Assembly: GCF_904061905.1 (NCBI RefSeq) | Contig: NZ_CAJFCI010000030.1 | Coordinates: 1-64,000, forward strand | Direction: 5' to 3' | Length of the DNA stretch: 64,000 nt | Source of the DNA: Zestomonas carbonaria | Lineage (GTDB): Bacteria; Pseudomonadota; Gammaproteobacteria; Pseudomonadales; Pseudomonadaceae | In this document: in pieces, positions 47,957 to 55,957 of the stretch | Layout of the letters: each line of letters opens with the position of its first letter | Numbering within the stretch: the stretch's first letter is position 1 | Made by a program: the position numbers and the translations under genes | Notes under the pieces: generated by a model | Databases searched by the model: none | What the model was told of the DNA's origin: nothing | What the model saw: the letters and a program-made list of their open reading frames with translations, nothing else

Positions 47957-49621
47957 ATGCTGGCGGTGCAAGAGGCGTGGAAGGCTGGTCTGCTGGGGCG
48001 CGAGCATTGGTTGCGCAACTTGGTGGCCGGGGTCGTCGTCGGGGTAGTGGCGCTGCCGCTGGCCATGGCTTTCGCCATCGCCTCGGGGGTGAAGCCCGAG
48101 CAGGGCATCTACACGGCGATCGTCGCCGGCGTGCTGGTCTCGCTGTTCGGCGGTAGCCGCCTGCAGATCGCCGGGCCGACCGGTGCTTTCATCGTCATCC
48201 TCGCCGGGGTCACCGCCAAGTACGGTGTCGACGGCCTGCAGATCGCCACCCTGATGGCCGGCTTGATCCTGCTGCTGCTGGGCATCAGCCGCCTCGGTTC
48301 GATCATCAAGTTCATCCCGGACCCGGTGATCGTCGGTTTCACCGCCGGTATCGGGGTGATCATCTGGGTCGGCCAGTGGAAGGACTTCTTCGGCTTGCCG
48401 GCGGTGACCGGCGAGCATTTCCACGAACGGGTGTGGCACCTGTTGCTGACCCTGCCGGAATTGCACCTGGCGACTACCGCCCTGGCCGTCCTGGCCCTGC
48501 TGCTGGTGATTGGTTCCCCACGGGTTCCCGGCTTGCGCAAGGTGCCGGGGCCGTTGGTGGCGATGGCGGTGGTCACTGCCATCCAGGCGATGTTCCAGTT
48601 CGATGGCGTGGCCACCATCGGCAGTGCGTTCGGCGGCATTCCCCAGGGGCTGCCGAGCCTCAGCCTGCCGGAAGTCACCCTGCCACGCATTCTCGAACTG
48701 ATCGGCCCGGCCTTCGCCATCGCCATGCTCGGCGCCATCGAGTCGCTGCTCTCGGCGGTAGTGGCCGACGGCATGGCCGGCACCAAGCATGATTCCAACC
48801 AGGAACTGATCGGCCAGGGCATCGCCAACCTGGCCGCGCCACTGTTCGGCGGTTTCGCTGCCACCGGCGCGCTGGCGCGTACCGCGACCAACATCCGCAA
48901 CGGCGCCAGCGGCCCGCTGGCCGGTGTGTTCCACGCCCTGACCCTGGTGCTCATCCTGTTGTTCCTCGCCCCGCTGGCGGCGGACATTCCGCTCTGCGCG
49001 CTGGCCGCCATTCTCTTCGTGGTGGCCTGGAACATGAGCGAGCTGAAGCACTTCAAGCGCATGTTGCAGCGCGCCCCTCGGGCCGACGTGGCGGTGCTGC
49101 TGGTGACCTTCCTGCTCACCGTGTTCAGCGACCTGGTGATTGCGGTGAACATCGGGGTGATCCTGGCGATGCTGCTGTTCATGCGCCGCATGGCCGGCTC
49201 GGTGGAGGTGCAGCAGGTGGTCGAGCATGAGCTGGAGGCCGAACTGGGCGGCAACGGCCAGACCCTCCTGCCCCCCGGCGTGCTGGTCTACACCATCGAG
49301 GGGCCGCTGTTCTTCGGCGCGGCGGAGACGTTCGAGCGGGTCCTGGCGCAGACCCATACCGACCCGCAACTGCTGGTGATCCGCCTCAAGCGCGTGCCGT
49401 TCATGGACATCACCGGCATCCAGACTCTCGAGGAGGTCATCCAGCAACTGCACCTGCGCAACATCCGCGTGAAGCTCTGCGAGGCCAATGCCAAGGTGCT
49501 GGGCAAGCTGGGCAAGGCCGGGATATTGAAGGCTATCGGCACCGAGCACTATCACGCCGACTTCAAGTCGGCGCTGGCCAGCCTGTCGGAGGCCGAGCCC
49601 GCTCCGGCGCCAGGCTCCTAG
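47957..49621 (+). CDS. SulP family inorganic anion transporter with STAS domain
   Basis: A 554-aa inner-membrane transporter (sulfate, bicarbonate or related anions). The N-terminal transport core has PLAMAFAIASGVKPEQGIYT and IAGPTGAFIVILAG, with about 11-14 TM segments up to residue 415. The C-terminal cytoplasmic STAS domain (about 430-545) has GVLVYTIEGPLFFGAAETFE and RVPFMDITGIQTLEEV. It is divergent from the sulfonate-type binding protein, which hints at sulfate but does not prove it. Confidence 0.92.
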   Translation: MLAVQEAWKAGLLGREHWLRNLVAGVVVGVVALPLAMAFAIASGVKPEQGIYTAIVAGVLVSLFGGSRLQIAGPTGAFIVILAGVTAKYGVDGLQIATLMAGLILLLLGISRLGSIIKFIPDPVIVGFTAGIGVIIWVGQWKDFFGLPAVTGEHFHERVWHLLLTLPELHLATTALAVLALLLVIGSPRVPGLRKVPGPLVAMAVVTAIQAMFQFDGVATIGSAFGGIPQGLPSLSLPEVTLPRILELIGPAFAIAMLGAIESLLSAVVADGMAGTKHDSNQELIGQGIANLAAPLFGGFAATGALARTATNIRNGASGPLAGVFHALTLVLILLFLAPLAADIPLCALAAILFVVAWNMSELKHFKRMLQRAPRADVAVLLVTFLLTVFSDLVIAVNIGVILAMLLFMRRMAGSVEVQQVVEHELEAELGGNGQTLLPPGVLVYTIEGPLFFGAAETFERVLAQTHTDPQLLVIRLKRVPFMDITGIQTLEEVIQQLHLRNIRVKLCEANAKVLGKLGKAGILKAIGTEHYHADFKSALASLSEAEPAPAPGS

Positions 49622-49633
49622 CCAGCTTCACCC

Positions 49634-49716
49634 TGTAGGAGCGAGCTCTGCTCGCGAAGCTTTTGATACGCCACTATTCGCGAGCAGAGGACTGTGGCGT
49701 CCCCTCACTCCTACAC
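49634..49716. repeat. paired Pseudomonas REP (BIME)
   Basis: TGTAGGAGCGAGCTCTGC with CTCGCGAA is the classic Pseudomonas REP; an inverted partner TTCGCGAGCAGAGG...CTCCTACA follows about 40 bp later. The pair lies between the convergent SulP and ribbon-helix-helix genes. Confidence 0.85.
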
Positions 49717-49734
49717 AGCCCCGGTCGGTCCGCC

Positions 49735-49920
49735 CTAGGATTTCCTGCCGCCCGTCTTGCTTTGCGTGGCATAGCTGACGCCGTGCTGGCTGAGGTAGTC
49801 GCGGATCAACTGGCGCACCACTTGAGAGGGGGTCAGGTCCTGGGCCGCGCAGAGCTCTTCGAAGGCTTTTTTCTTCACGGGGTCGATCAGCACGGTCAGT
49901 CGTGCGGTCTTGTTTTCCAT
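49735..49920 (-). CDS. ribbon-helix-helix (CopG-like) small DNA-binding protein
   Basis: A 61-aa protein: TARLTVLIDPVKKKAFEELC, then LTPSQVVRQLIRDYLSQHG, the beta-strand and two helices of an RHH fold. The C-terminal tail TQSKTGGRKS is basic. No toxin gene is next to it, so it is more likely a small regulator than an antitoxin. Convergent with the SulP gene, divergent from the cyclopropane synthase gene. Confidence 0.82.
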   Translation of the reverse strand: MENKTARLTVLIDPVKKKAFEELCAAQDLTPSQVVRQLIRDYLSQHGVSYATQSKTGGRKS

Positions 49921-50099
49921 CGAATGGTCCGATCAAGGCGTAGGCAGGTCCGCCGCAGTGTAATGAGCACGTCGCGGACTGTCATCGAAGTGTGGTCACA
50001 ACCGCCGTCATAGACATAGTCTGTTAACCTCATAGTTTGGAGAGTCACACAACTGGACTACGCTTTGCCTTGTCTTTTCACGGACAGGGGGGTTCTCCT

Positions 50100-51284
50100 A
50101 TGCTGGCGCAACTCGAGCCGGCCCTGAGCGGACTTAAGCTGCCTTTGCGGCTACGCCTGTGGGACGGTAAGGAACTCGATCTCGGCCCCGAGCCGAGCGT
50201 TACCCTGGTGCTGCACGACCCGAGCGTGGTCGCGCAACTGAAGAGTCCCAGCCTGGATGCGCTGGGCAGTGCCTACGTCGAGGGCAAGCTCGGTCTGGAG
50301 GGGCCGATCCGCGAGGTGATTCGCATCGGCGACGTGATCAGCCAGGCGCTGGTCGGCGAGAATGGCGACGCACCTCCTTCGCGACAGATGCACGACAAGG
50401 CCACCGACGCGGCGGCAATCTCCTACCACTACGACCTTTCCAACGACTTCTACGCGTTGTGGCTGGACCGCGACATGGTCTATTCCTGCGCCTATTTCGA
50501 GACCGGCAAGGAAGACCTCGACACCGCCCAGCAGGCCAAGCTGCGTCATCTGTGCCGCAAGCTGCGCCTGGCGCGCGGCGATTACCTGCTGGATGTCGGT
50601 TGTGGCTGGGGCGGCCTGGCGCGCTTCGCCGCCCGGGAGTTCGGCGCGCGGGTGTTCGGCATCACCCTCAGCAAGGAGCAGTTGGCGCTGGCCCGGCAGC
50701 GGGTCGAGGACGAGGGGCTCGAAGGCCAGGTGGAGCTGGAACTGCTCGACTACCGCGACCTGCCGCAGGATGGCCGCTTCGACAAGGTGGTCAGCGTCGG
50801 CATGTTCGAGCACGTCGGCCACGTCAACCTGCCACTGTACTGCGAGCGGCTGTTCGGCGCGGTGCGCCCGGGCGGGCTGGTGATGAACCACGGCATCACC
50901 GCCAAGCACCTCGATGGCCGCCCGGTGGGGCGTGGCGCCGGCGAGTTCATCGACCGCTACGTGTTCCCCCACGGCGAGCTGCCACACCTGGCACGGATGG
51001 TCGGCAACCTGAGCGAGGCCGGCCTCGAGGTGGTCGATGTGGAAAGCCTGCGCCTGCACTATGCGCGGACCCTGGAGTTCTGGAGCCAGAACCTGGAAAA
51101 CCGGCTGGACGAGGCGTCGGGGATGGTCCCGGAGCAGACCCTGCGCATCTGGCGGTTGTACCTGGCTGGTTGTTCCTATGCCTTCTCCCAGGGCTGGATC
51201 AACCTGCACCAGATCCTCGCCGTCAAGCCGCTGGAGGATGGCTCCCACACGCTTCCCTGGAGCAGGGCGGACCTGTATCGCTGA
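50100..51284 (+). CDS. cyclopropane-fatty-acyl-phospholipid synthase family methyltransferase
   Basis: A 394-aa SAM enzyme of the CFA family, acting on unsaturated acyl chains of membrane lipids. It has SYHYDLSNDFYALWLD, SCAYFETGKEDL, the SAM loop LLDVGCGWGGLARFAA and FEHVGHVNLP, all family blocks. I chose ATG 50100 (MLAQLEPALSGLK, AGGGGGG upstream) over the frame start at 50037. P. aeruginosa has a similar protein near this chromosomal position as I recall. Its product may be cyclopropane or another methylated lipid. Confidence 0.9.
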   Translation: MLAQLEPALSGLKLPLRLRLWDGKELDLGPEPSVTLVLHDPSVVAQLKSPSLDALGSAYVEGKLGLEGPIREVIRIGDVISQALVGENGDAPPSRQMHDKATDAAAISYHYDLSNDFYALWLDRDMVYSCAYFETGKEDLDTAQQAKLRHLCRKLRLARGDYLLDVGCGWGGLARFAAREFGARVFGITLSKEQLALARQRVEDEGLEGQVELELLDYRDLPQDGRFDKVVSVGMFEHVGHVNLPLYCERLFGAVRPGGLVMNHGITAKHLDGRPVGRGAGEFIDRYVFPHGELPHLARMVGNLSEAGLEVVDVESLRLHYARTLEFWSQNLENRLDEASGMVPEQTLRIWRLYLAGCSYAFSQGWINLHQILAVKPLEDGSHTLPWSRADLYR

Positions 51285-51352
51285 CGAAGAGGGCGCACGG
51301 CGGGCGGAGCATGGCTTAGCATACGGCTCGACTTCGTCCGCCCGAGCCATCC

Positions 51353-53101
51353 ATGCCCGCTTCGCTGCAGCGCTACCGCGTCGTTCTTATCGTACTGGCG
51401 ATCATTGCCGGCCTGCTCCTGAGCGGCTGGCTGGCCGGGCGCTATGCCGAGCAGCGCGCCTGGACCGAGCGTAGCGGCGAGGCGCACAGCCAGTTGCTGC
51501 TCTATGCCCAGTCGATCCGTACCCTGGTGGAGCGTTTCAGCTCGGTACCGCAGTTGCTGGCCATGGACAGCGACATCAAGGCCCTGCTGCGCACTCCCGG
51601 CGACGACGCCCTGCGCCAGGCCCTCAACCGGCGGCTGGAGCGCCTCAACGAGGCGGCCGGTTCCACCGTGCTCTATCTGCTCGACCGCCAGGGCGAAACC
51701 CTGGTGGCCAGCAACTGGCGCGACTGGAGCAGTTTCGTCGGCAACAACTACGCCTTCCGCCCCTACTTCCAGGATGCCCTGCGCAACGAAGGGGCCCGCT
51801 ACTTCGCCGTTGGCGTGACCACCGGCATTCCCGGCTACTTCCTTTCCCATGTGGTGCGCGACGTCGACGGCAGCCTGCTTGGCGTGCTGGTGGTCAAGCT
51901 CGAACTGGAGGAACTGCAACGCGAGTGGGTCGACCAGCCCGGCGTGCTGCTGGTGACCGACAGTTACCAGGTGGTGGTCCTCAGCAACCGGCCGGCCTGG
52001 CGTTTCCGGGCCTTGCAGGCGTTGGACGAAGCGGCCCGCGCCGAACTGGTGGAGGTGCGCAGGTACGCCGAGCAGGCCCTGCGGCCGCTGTCGCTGCAAC
52101 GTCACAGGCTCATAGACGACGGCAGCGACTGGATGCAGGTCGATGGCCCGGACGGTGCTCGTGACTACCTCTGGCAGCGCCTGGCCATGCCCGATGAAGA
52201 CTGGACCCTGCACCTGCTGATGGAGCCGAGCAGCCTGGCCGATACGGTGCGCAGCTACCGCCTGGCCGCCGCTGGGGTGTGGATGACCCTGGCCTTCCTC
52301 CTGCTGTTCCTCGCCCAGCGGCGCAAGAACCAGCGCCTGCAGGCCGGGATTCGCGAGCGGCTGGAGCAGGAGGTGACGCTGCGCACCGCCGAGCTACGCC
52401 AGGCCCAGGAAGGTCTGGTGCATGCCGCCCGGATGGCCGCCCTCGGGCAGATGTCGGCAGCCATGGCCCACGAGATCAACCAGCCGCTGACCGCCTTGCA
52501 GATGCAACTCGGCAGCCTGCGCCTGCTGCACGGCAGCGGCCGCAACGACGAGGTGCGCGAGGGGCTGCAACGGGTCGATGGACTGTTGCAGCGCATGGCC
52601 GCGCTGACCGGCCACCTCAAGACCTTCGCCCGCAAGAGCCCGGCGGGCCTGAGCGAACGGCTGCGCCTGGCCGAGGTGCTGGAGCAGGCCCTGCAACTGC
52701 TGGCGCCGCGCATCCGCAACGAACAGGTGCGCTTGCACAGCCGCCTCGATTCAGAGGTCCAGGTGCTGGGGGATGCCATCCGCCTGGAGCAGGTGCTGCT
52801 CAACCTGCTGCACAACGCCCTGGACGCCATGGCCGAGGCGGATGAGCGGGTGCTCGAGCTGTCCATCACCCGCGACGGCGGCGATTGCCTGCTCCGAGTC
52901 GGGGACAGTGGCGGCGGCATCGCCGATGACGACCTGGCGCGGGTGTTCGAGCCCTTCTTCACCACCAAGCCGGTGGGGCAGGGGTTGGGCCTGGGACTGG
53001 CGGTATCCTATGGCATCGTGCGCGAACTGGGCGGCAGCCTGAGCGTGGCCAACGGCGAGCGCGGCGCGGTGTTCACCCTGCGCCTGCCGGTGGCGCCGTA
53101 G
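51353..53101 (+). CDS. C4-dicarboxylate-type sensor histidine kinase (DctB-like)
   Basis: Membrane sensor of 582 aa. TM1 (residues about 6-28) and TM2 (about 300-322) flank a periplasmic Cache-type ligand domain. The kinase core has the H box AMAHEINQPLTALQM with His373, an N box LNLLHNALDAM, and G boxes VGDSGGGIADDD and GQGLGLGLAVSYG. It precedes a DctD-like regulator and a TAXI-TRAP transporter on the same strand, so it probably senses the transported acid. A repeat-rich 226-bp gap separates it from the regulator. Confidence 0.92.
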   Translation: MPASLQRYRVVLIVLAIIAGLLLSGWLAGRYAEQRAWTERSGEAHSQLLLYAQSIRTLVERFSSVPQLLAMDSDIKALLRTPGDDALRQALNRRLERLNEAAGSTVLYLLDRQGETLVASNWRDWSSFVGNNYAFRPYFQDALRNEGARYFAVGVTTGIPGYFLSHVVRDVDGSLLGVLVVKLELEELQREWVDQPGVLLVTDSYQVVVLSNRPAWRFRALQALDEAARAELVEVRRYAEQALRPLSLQRHRLIDDGSDWMQVDGPDGARDYLWQRLAMPDEDWTLHLLMEPSSLADTVRSYRLAAAGVWMTLAFLLLFLAQRRKNQRLQAGIRERLEQEVTLRTAELRQAQEGLVHAARMAALGQMSAAMAHEINQPLTALQMQLGSLRLLHGSGRNDEVREGLQRVDGLLQRMAALTGHLKTFARKSPAGLSERLRLAEVLEQALQLLAPRIRNEQVRLHSRLDSEVQVLGDAIRLEQVLLNLLHNALDAMAEADERVLELSITRDGGDCLLRVGDSGGGIADDDLARVFEPFFTTKPVGQGLGLGLAVSYGIVRELGGSLSVANGERGAVFTLRLPVAP

Positions 53102-53155
53102 CCCGGATGCAATCCGGGGGGCGGTGTGGTGTTCCCGGATTTCATCCGGGCTACA
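53098..53155. repeat. inverted GTAGCCCGGATGC repeat
   Basis: GTAGCCCGGATGCAATCCGG and its inverse CCCGGATTTCATCCGGGCTAC bracket a short spacer. This kind of element is dispersed in several Pseudomonas genomes. It begins on the last codon of the kinase gene. Confidence 0.7.
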
Positions 53156-53166
53156 GGCTGATCGGC

Positions 53167-53257
53167 GTAGGGTGGATCGTGGCGCGTAGCTGACGCTGTT
53201 TTCATCCACCGTCGAATCCGTGGCTGTGGTGGATGGGTGAAGCGTCATCCACCCTAC
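53167..53257. repeat. inverted GTAGGGTGGAT repeat
   Basis: GTAGGGTGGAT (53167-53177) and ATCCACCCTAC (53247-53257) are perfect inverted ends around about 70 bp, with internal TTCATCCACCG and GTGGTGGATGGG copies. It is a second dispersed-type element in the kinase-regulator gap. Confidence 0.7.
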
Positions 53258-53327
53258 GACTACGACTGTGCTGGCTCCTACGGGGCCGGGTGCGATATAC
53301 ACTGCCGCCGTCGAAACAGGAGGTGCC

Positions 53328-54674
53328 ATGACTGGTCGGGTGATAGTGGTCGATGATGAAGCGGCGATCCGCGAGGCGGTGCAGCAGTGGCTGCAGTTGT
53401 CCGGCTTCGAGGTGAACGCCTGTGCCAGCGCCGCCGAGGCCCTGGCCCTGGTCGATCGCGACTTCCCCGGCATCGTGGTCAGCGATGTGCGGATGCCCGG
53501 CAGCGACGGCCTGCAACTGCTCGACCGGCTGCTGGAAGTGGACCGCGACCTGCCGGTGATCCTGGTCACCGGCCACGGCGACGTGCCCATGGCGGTGCAG
53601 GCCCTGCGCCAGGGCGCCTACGACTTCATCGAAAAGCCCTTCACCCCCGAGCGCCTGCTGGACAGCGTGCGCCGCGCCCTGGACAAGCGCCGGCTGGTCT
53701 GCGAGAACCGCCAGCTACGTCAGCACGCGGCGCTCAAGGATCATATCGAAGCCAGCCTGCTGGGCGTTTCCAGGCCCATGGAGCACCTGCGCCGGCAGAT
53801 CATCGAGCTGGCGCAGACCCCGGTCAACGTGCTGGTCCGTGGCGAAACCGGCAGCGGCAAGGAGCGCGTCGCCCGTTGCCTGCACGACTTCGGCCCGCGC
53901 GCGAGCAAACCCTTCGTGGCCCTGAACTGTGCGGCGATTCCCGAGAGCATCTTCGAGAGCGAGCTGTTCGGTCACGAGAGCGGTGCCTTTACCGGCGCCC
54001 AGGCCAAGCGCATCGGGCGTATCGAGCACGCCGACGGCGGTACCCTGTTCCTCGACGAAGTGGAGGGCATGCCGCTGGCGCAGCAGGTCAAGCTGCTGCG
54101 CGTGTTGCAGGAGAAGACCCTGGAGCGGCTCGGCTCCAACAAGAGCATCAAGGTCGACCTGCGGGTGATCAGCGCGGCCAAGCCGGACCTGCTCGAAGAG
54201 GTCAGGGCCGGGCGTTTCCGCGAGGACCTGCTCTACCGCCTGAATGTCGCCGTGCTGCAAATCCCGCCGCTGCGCGAGCGGCGCGAGGACATTCCGCTGC
54301 TGTTCGAGCATTTCGCCGCCCAGGCGGCCGAGCGTCATGGCCGCGAGGCACCGCCGCTGTCGCCCATGGAACTGGCGCGGCTGCTCGGCCATGACTGGCC
54401 GGGCAACGTGCGCGAGCTGATCAACGCCGCCGAACGCCATGCCCTGGGCCTGAGCAGCCCGCCGCCGGAAGGGTTCTCCGGGCAGTCCCTGGCCCAGCAG
54501 ATGGAAGCCTTCGAGGCCATGTGCCTGCACAATGCCCTGATGCACTGCCAGGGCAACATCGCCGCAGTGATGGAGCTGCTGCAACTGCCGCGACGCACCC
54601 TCAACGAGAAAATGCAGCGCCATGGCCTGAGCCGTGGCGACTACCTTCCGGCCGGCAGCGACGAGCAGGCGTAG
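53328..54674 (+). CDS. sigma-54-dependent response regulator (DctD-like)
   Basis: Activator of 448 aa. The receiver domain has the acidic pair near residues 9-10, phospho-acceptor Asp53 (VSDVRMPGSDG) and Lys103. The AAA+ domain has Walker A GETGSGKE (172-179) and the sigma-54 contact loop GAFTGA (219-224). A Fis-type C-terminal helix-turn-helix follows (GNIAAVMELLQLPRRTLNEKM). ATG 53328 has an excellent AGGAGG; the longer frame from 53268 is rejected. Target: very likely the sigma-54 promoter at 54801. Confidence 0.94.
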   Translation: MTGRVIVVDDEAAIREAVQQWLQLSGFEVNACASAAEALALVDRDFPGIVVSDVRMPGSDGLQLLDRLLEVDRDLPVILVTGHGDVPMAVQALRQGAYDFIEKPFTPERLLDSVRRALDKRRLVCENRQLRQHAALKDHIEASLLGVSRPMEHLRRQIIELAQTPVNVLVRGETGSGKERVARCLHDFGPRASKPFVALNCAAIPESIFESELFGHESGAFTGAQAKRIGRIEHADGGTLFLDEVEGMPLAQQVKLLRVLQEKTLERLGSNKSIKVDLRVISAAKPDLLEEVRAGRFREDLLYRLNVAVLQIPPLRERREDIPLLFEHFAAQAAERHGREAPPLSPMELARLLGHDWPGNVRELINAAERHALGLSSPPPEGFSGQSLAQQMEAFEAMCLHNALMHCQGNIAAVMELLQLPRRTLNEKMQRHGLSRGDYLPAGSDEQA

Positions 54675-54694
54675 CCGCTCCTGCAGGGCGGCGT

Positions 54695-54720
54695 GGTATC
54701 GGCGGAATCTTGCCGATACC
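54695..54720. promoter_or_regulatory. inverted repeat upstream of the sigma-54 promoter
   Basis: GGTATCGGC and GCCGATACC are perfect nine-base arms around an eight-base spacer. The repeat is 21 bp after the regulator stop and about 80-105 bp before the sigma-54 promoter. It may be the enhancer for the DctD-like protein, or a factor-dependent terminator stem. Confidence 0.5.
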
Positions 54721-54800
54721 TTGTCCCGGGTCGGCGGATTCTCGCGCAAAAACCACCCCTCCAATCTTGAAAACCCCTCTGGAATGGGCCTTTCCGGCTT

Positions 54801-54816
54801 TGGCACGGGCCCTGCT
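54801..54816 (+). promoter_or_regulatory. sigma-54 promoter of the TAXI-TRAP genes
   Basis: TGGCACGGGCCCTGCT has the -24 GG (54802-54803) and -12 GC (54814-54815) with exactly ten bases between them, close to consensus TGGCACG-N4-TTGCW. It lies about 67 bp before the TAXI gene. Confidence 0.85.
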
Positions 54817-54882
54817 ATGGCTGTCTCCAGCGGCGTGGCATCGAGCAGCGCCGACAACCATAAAAACAATGGAGATTCCCCC

Positions 54883-55836
54883 ATGCGACTGACCAAGCGC
54901 CTGAGTCTGTTCGCCGCTGCCGCGGCCATCACTGCCAGCACCGCGGCCTATGCCGCGCCCACCTTCATCAACGTCCTCACCGGCGGCACCAGCGGGGTCT
55001 ATTACCCAATCGGCGTGGCCCTGTCGCAGCTCTACGGCAGCATCGATGGCGCCCGTGCGTCGGTGCAGGCGACCAAGGCCTCGGTGGAAAACCTCAACCT
55101 GCTGCAGGCCGGCCGTGGCGAACTGGCCTTCGCCCTGGGCGACTCGGTGGAAGATGCCTGGAACGGTGTCGAAGACGCCGGCTTCAAGACTCCGCTGAAG
55201 AAGATCCGTGCCATTGCCGGTACCTACCCCAACTACATCCAGATCGTCGCCAGCAAGGAATCCGGGATCAAGACCCTGGAAGACCTCAAGGGCAAGCGCA
55301 TCTCCGTGGGGGCGCCGAAGTCCGGCACCGAGCTGAACGCCCGCGCCATCTTCGAAGCCGCCGGCCTGAGCTACAAGGACATGGGCCGCGTCGAGTTCAT
55401 GCCCTACGCCGAGTCGGTCGAGCTGATCAAGAACCGCCAGTTGGACGCCACCCTGCAATCTTCCGGTCTGGGCATGGCGGCGATTCGCGACCTGGCGTCA
55501 ATGGTGCCGCTGAACTTCGTGGCGGTCCCCGCCGAGGTGGTGGCCAACATCAAGAGCGACGCCTACCAGGCGGGCGTAATCCCGGCCGGCACCTACGATG
55601 GTCAGGACGAGGACGTGCCCACCGTGGCCATCACCAACATCCTGGTCAGCCATGAAGGAGTGTCCGACGACGTGGCCTACCAGATGACCAAGCTGATGTT
55701 CGACAACCTGCCGCGCCTGGCCACTTCGCACTCCGCGGCCCAGGACATCAAGCTGGAGCACGCCACCGCCAACCTGCCGATCCCGCTGCATCCTGGCGCC
55801 GAGCGCTTCTACAAGGAGCAGGGCCTGATCCAGTAA
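54883..55836 (+). CDS. TAXI family TRAP transporter solute-binding protein
   Basis: Periplasmic receptor of 317 aa. The signal peptide RLTKRLSLFAAAAAITAS ends at AYA-APTF. The mature start FINVLTGGTSGVYYPIGVAL is the TAXI hallmark, followed by LKGKRISVGAPKSGTELNAR. It starts at ATG 54883 with GGAG upstream. It delivers a carboxylate, possibly a C4-dicarboxylate or glutamate-type acid, to the fused permease downstream. Controlled by sigma-54 and probably by the DctB/DctD-like pair. Confidence 0.93.
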   Translation: MRLTKRLSLFAAAAAITASTAAYAAPTFINVLTGGTSGVYYPIGVALSQLYGSIDGARASVQATKASVENLNLLQAGRGELAFALGDSVEDAWNGVEDAGFKTPLKKIRAIAGTYPNYIQIVASKESGIKTLEDLKGKRISVGAPKSGTELNARAIFEAAGLSYKDMGRVEFMPYAESVELIKNRQLDATLQSSGLGMAAIRDLASMVPLNFVAVPAEVVANIKSDAYQAGVIPAGTYDGQDEDVPTVAITNILVSHEGVSDDVAYQMTKLMFDNLPRLATSHSAAQDIKLEHATANLPIPLHPGAERFYKEQGLIQ

Positions 55837-55848
55837 GGCAGGCCGATT

Positions 55849-55870
55849 CCCCTCTCCCGCTGGGAGAGGG
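55849..55870. repeat. REP-like CCCTCTCCC hairpin
   Basis: CCCTCTCCC (55850-55858) pairs with GGGAGAGGG (55862-55870) between the TAXI gene and the TRAP permease gene. The same hairpin type occurs at 222-262. It may lower transcription of the permease relative to the binding protein. Confidence 0.6.
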
Positions 55871-55957
55871 TGTCCGGAGTTTGCAGGATGGGTTGCGCCT
55901 GTGCGTCCCTACCCATCTTGCGAGCGTTCGTCTTTTCGCCCCAGGGACCTTGTCATC

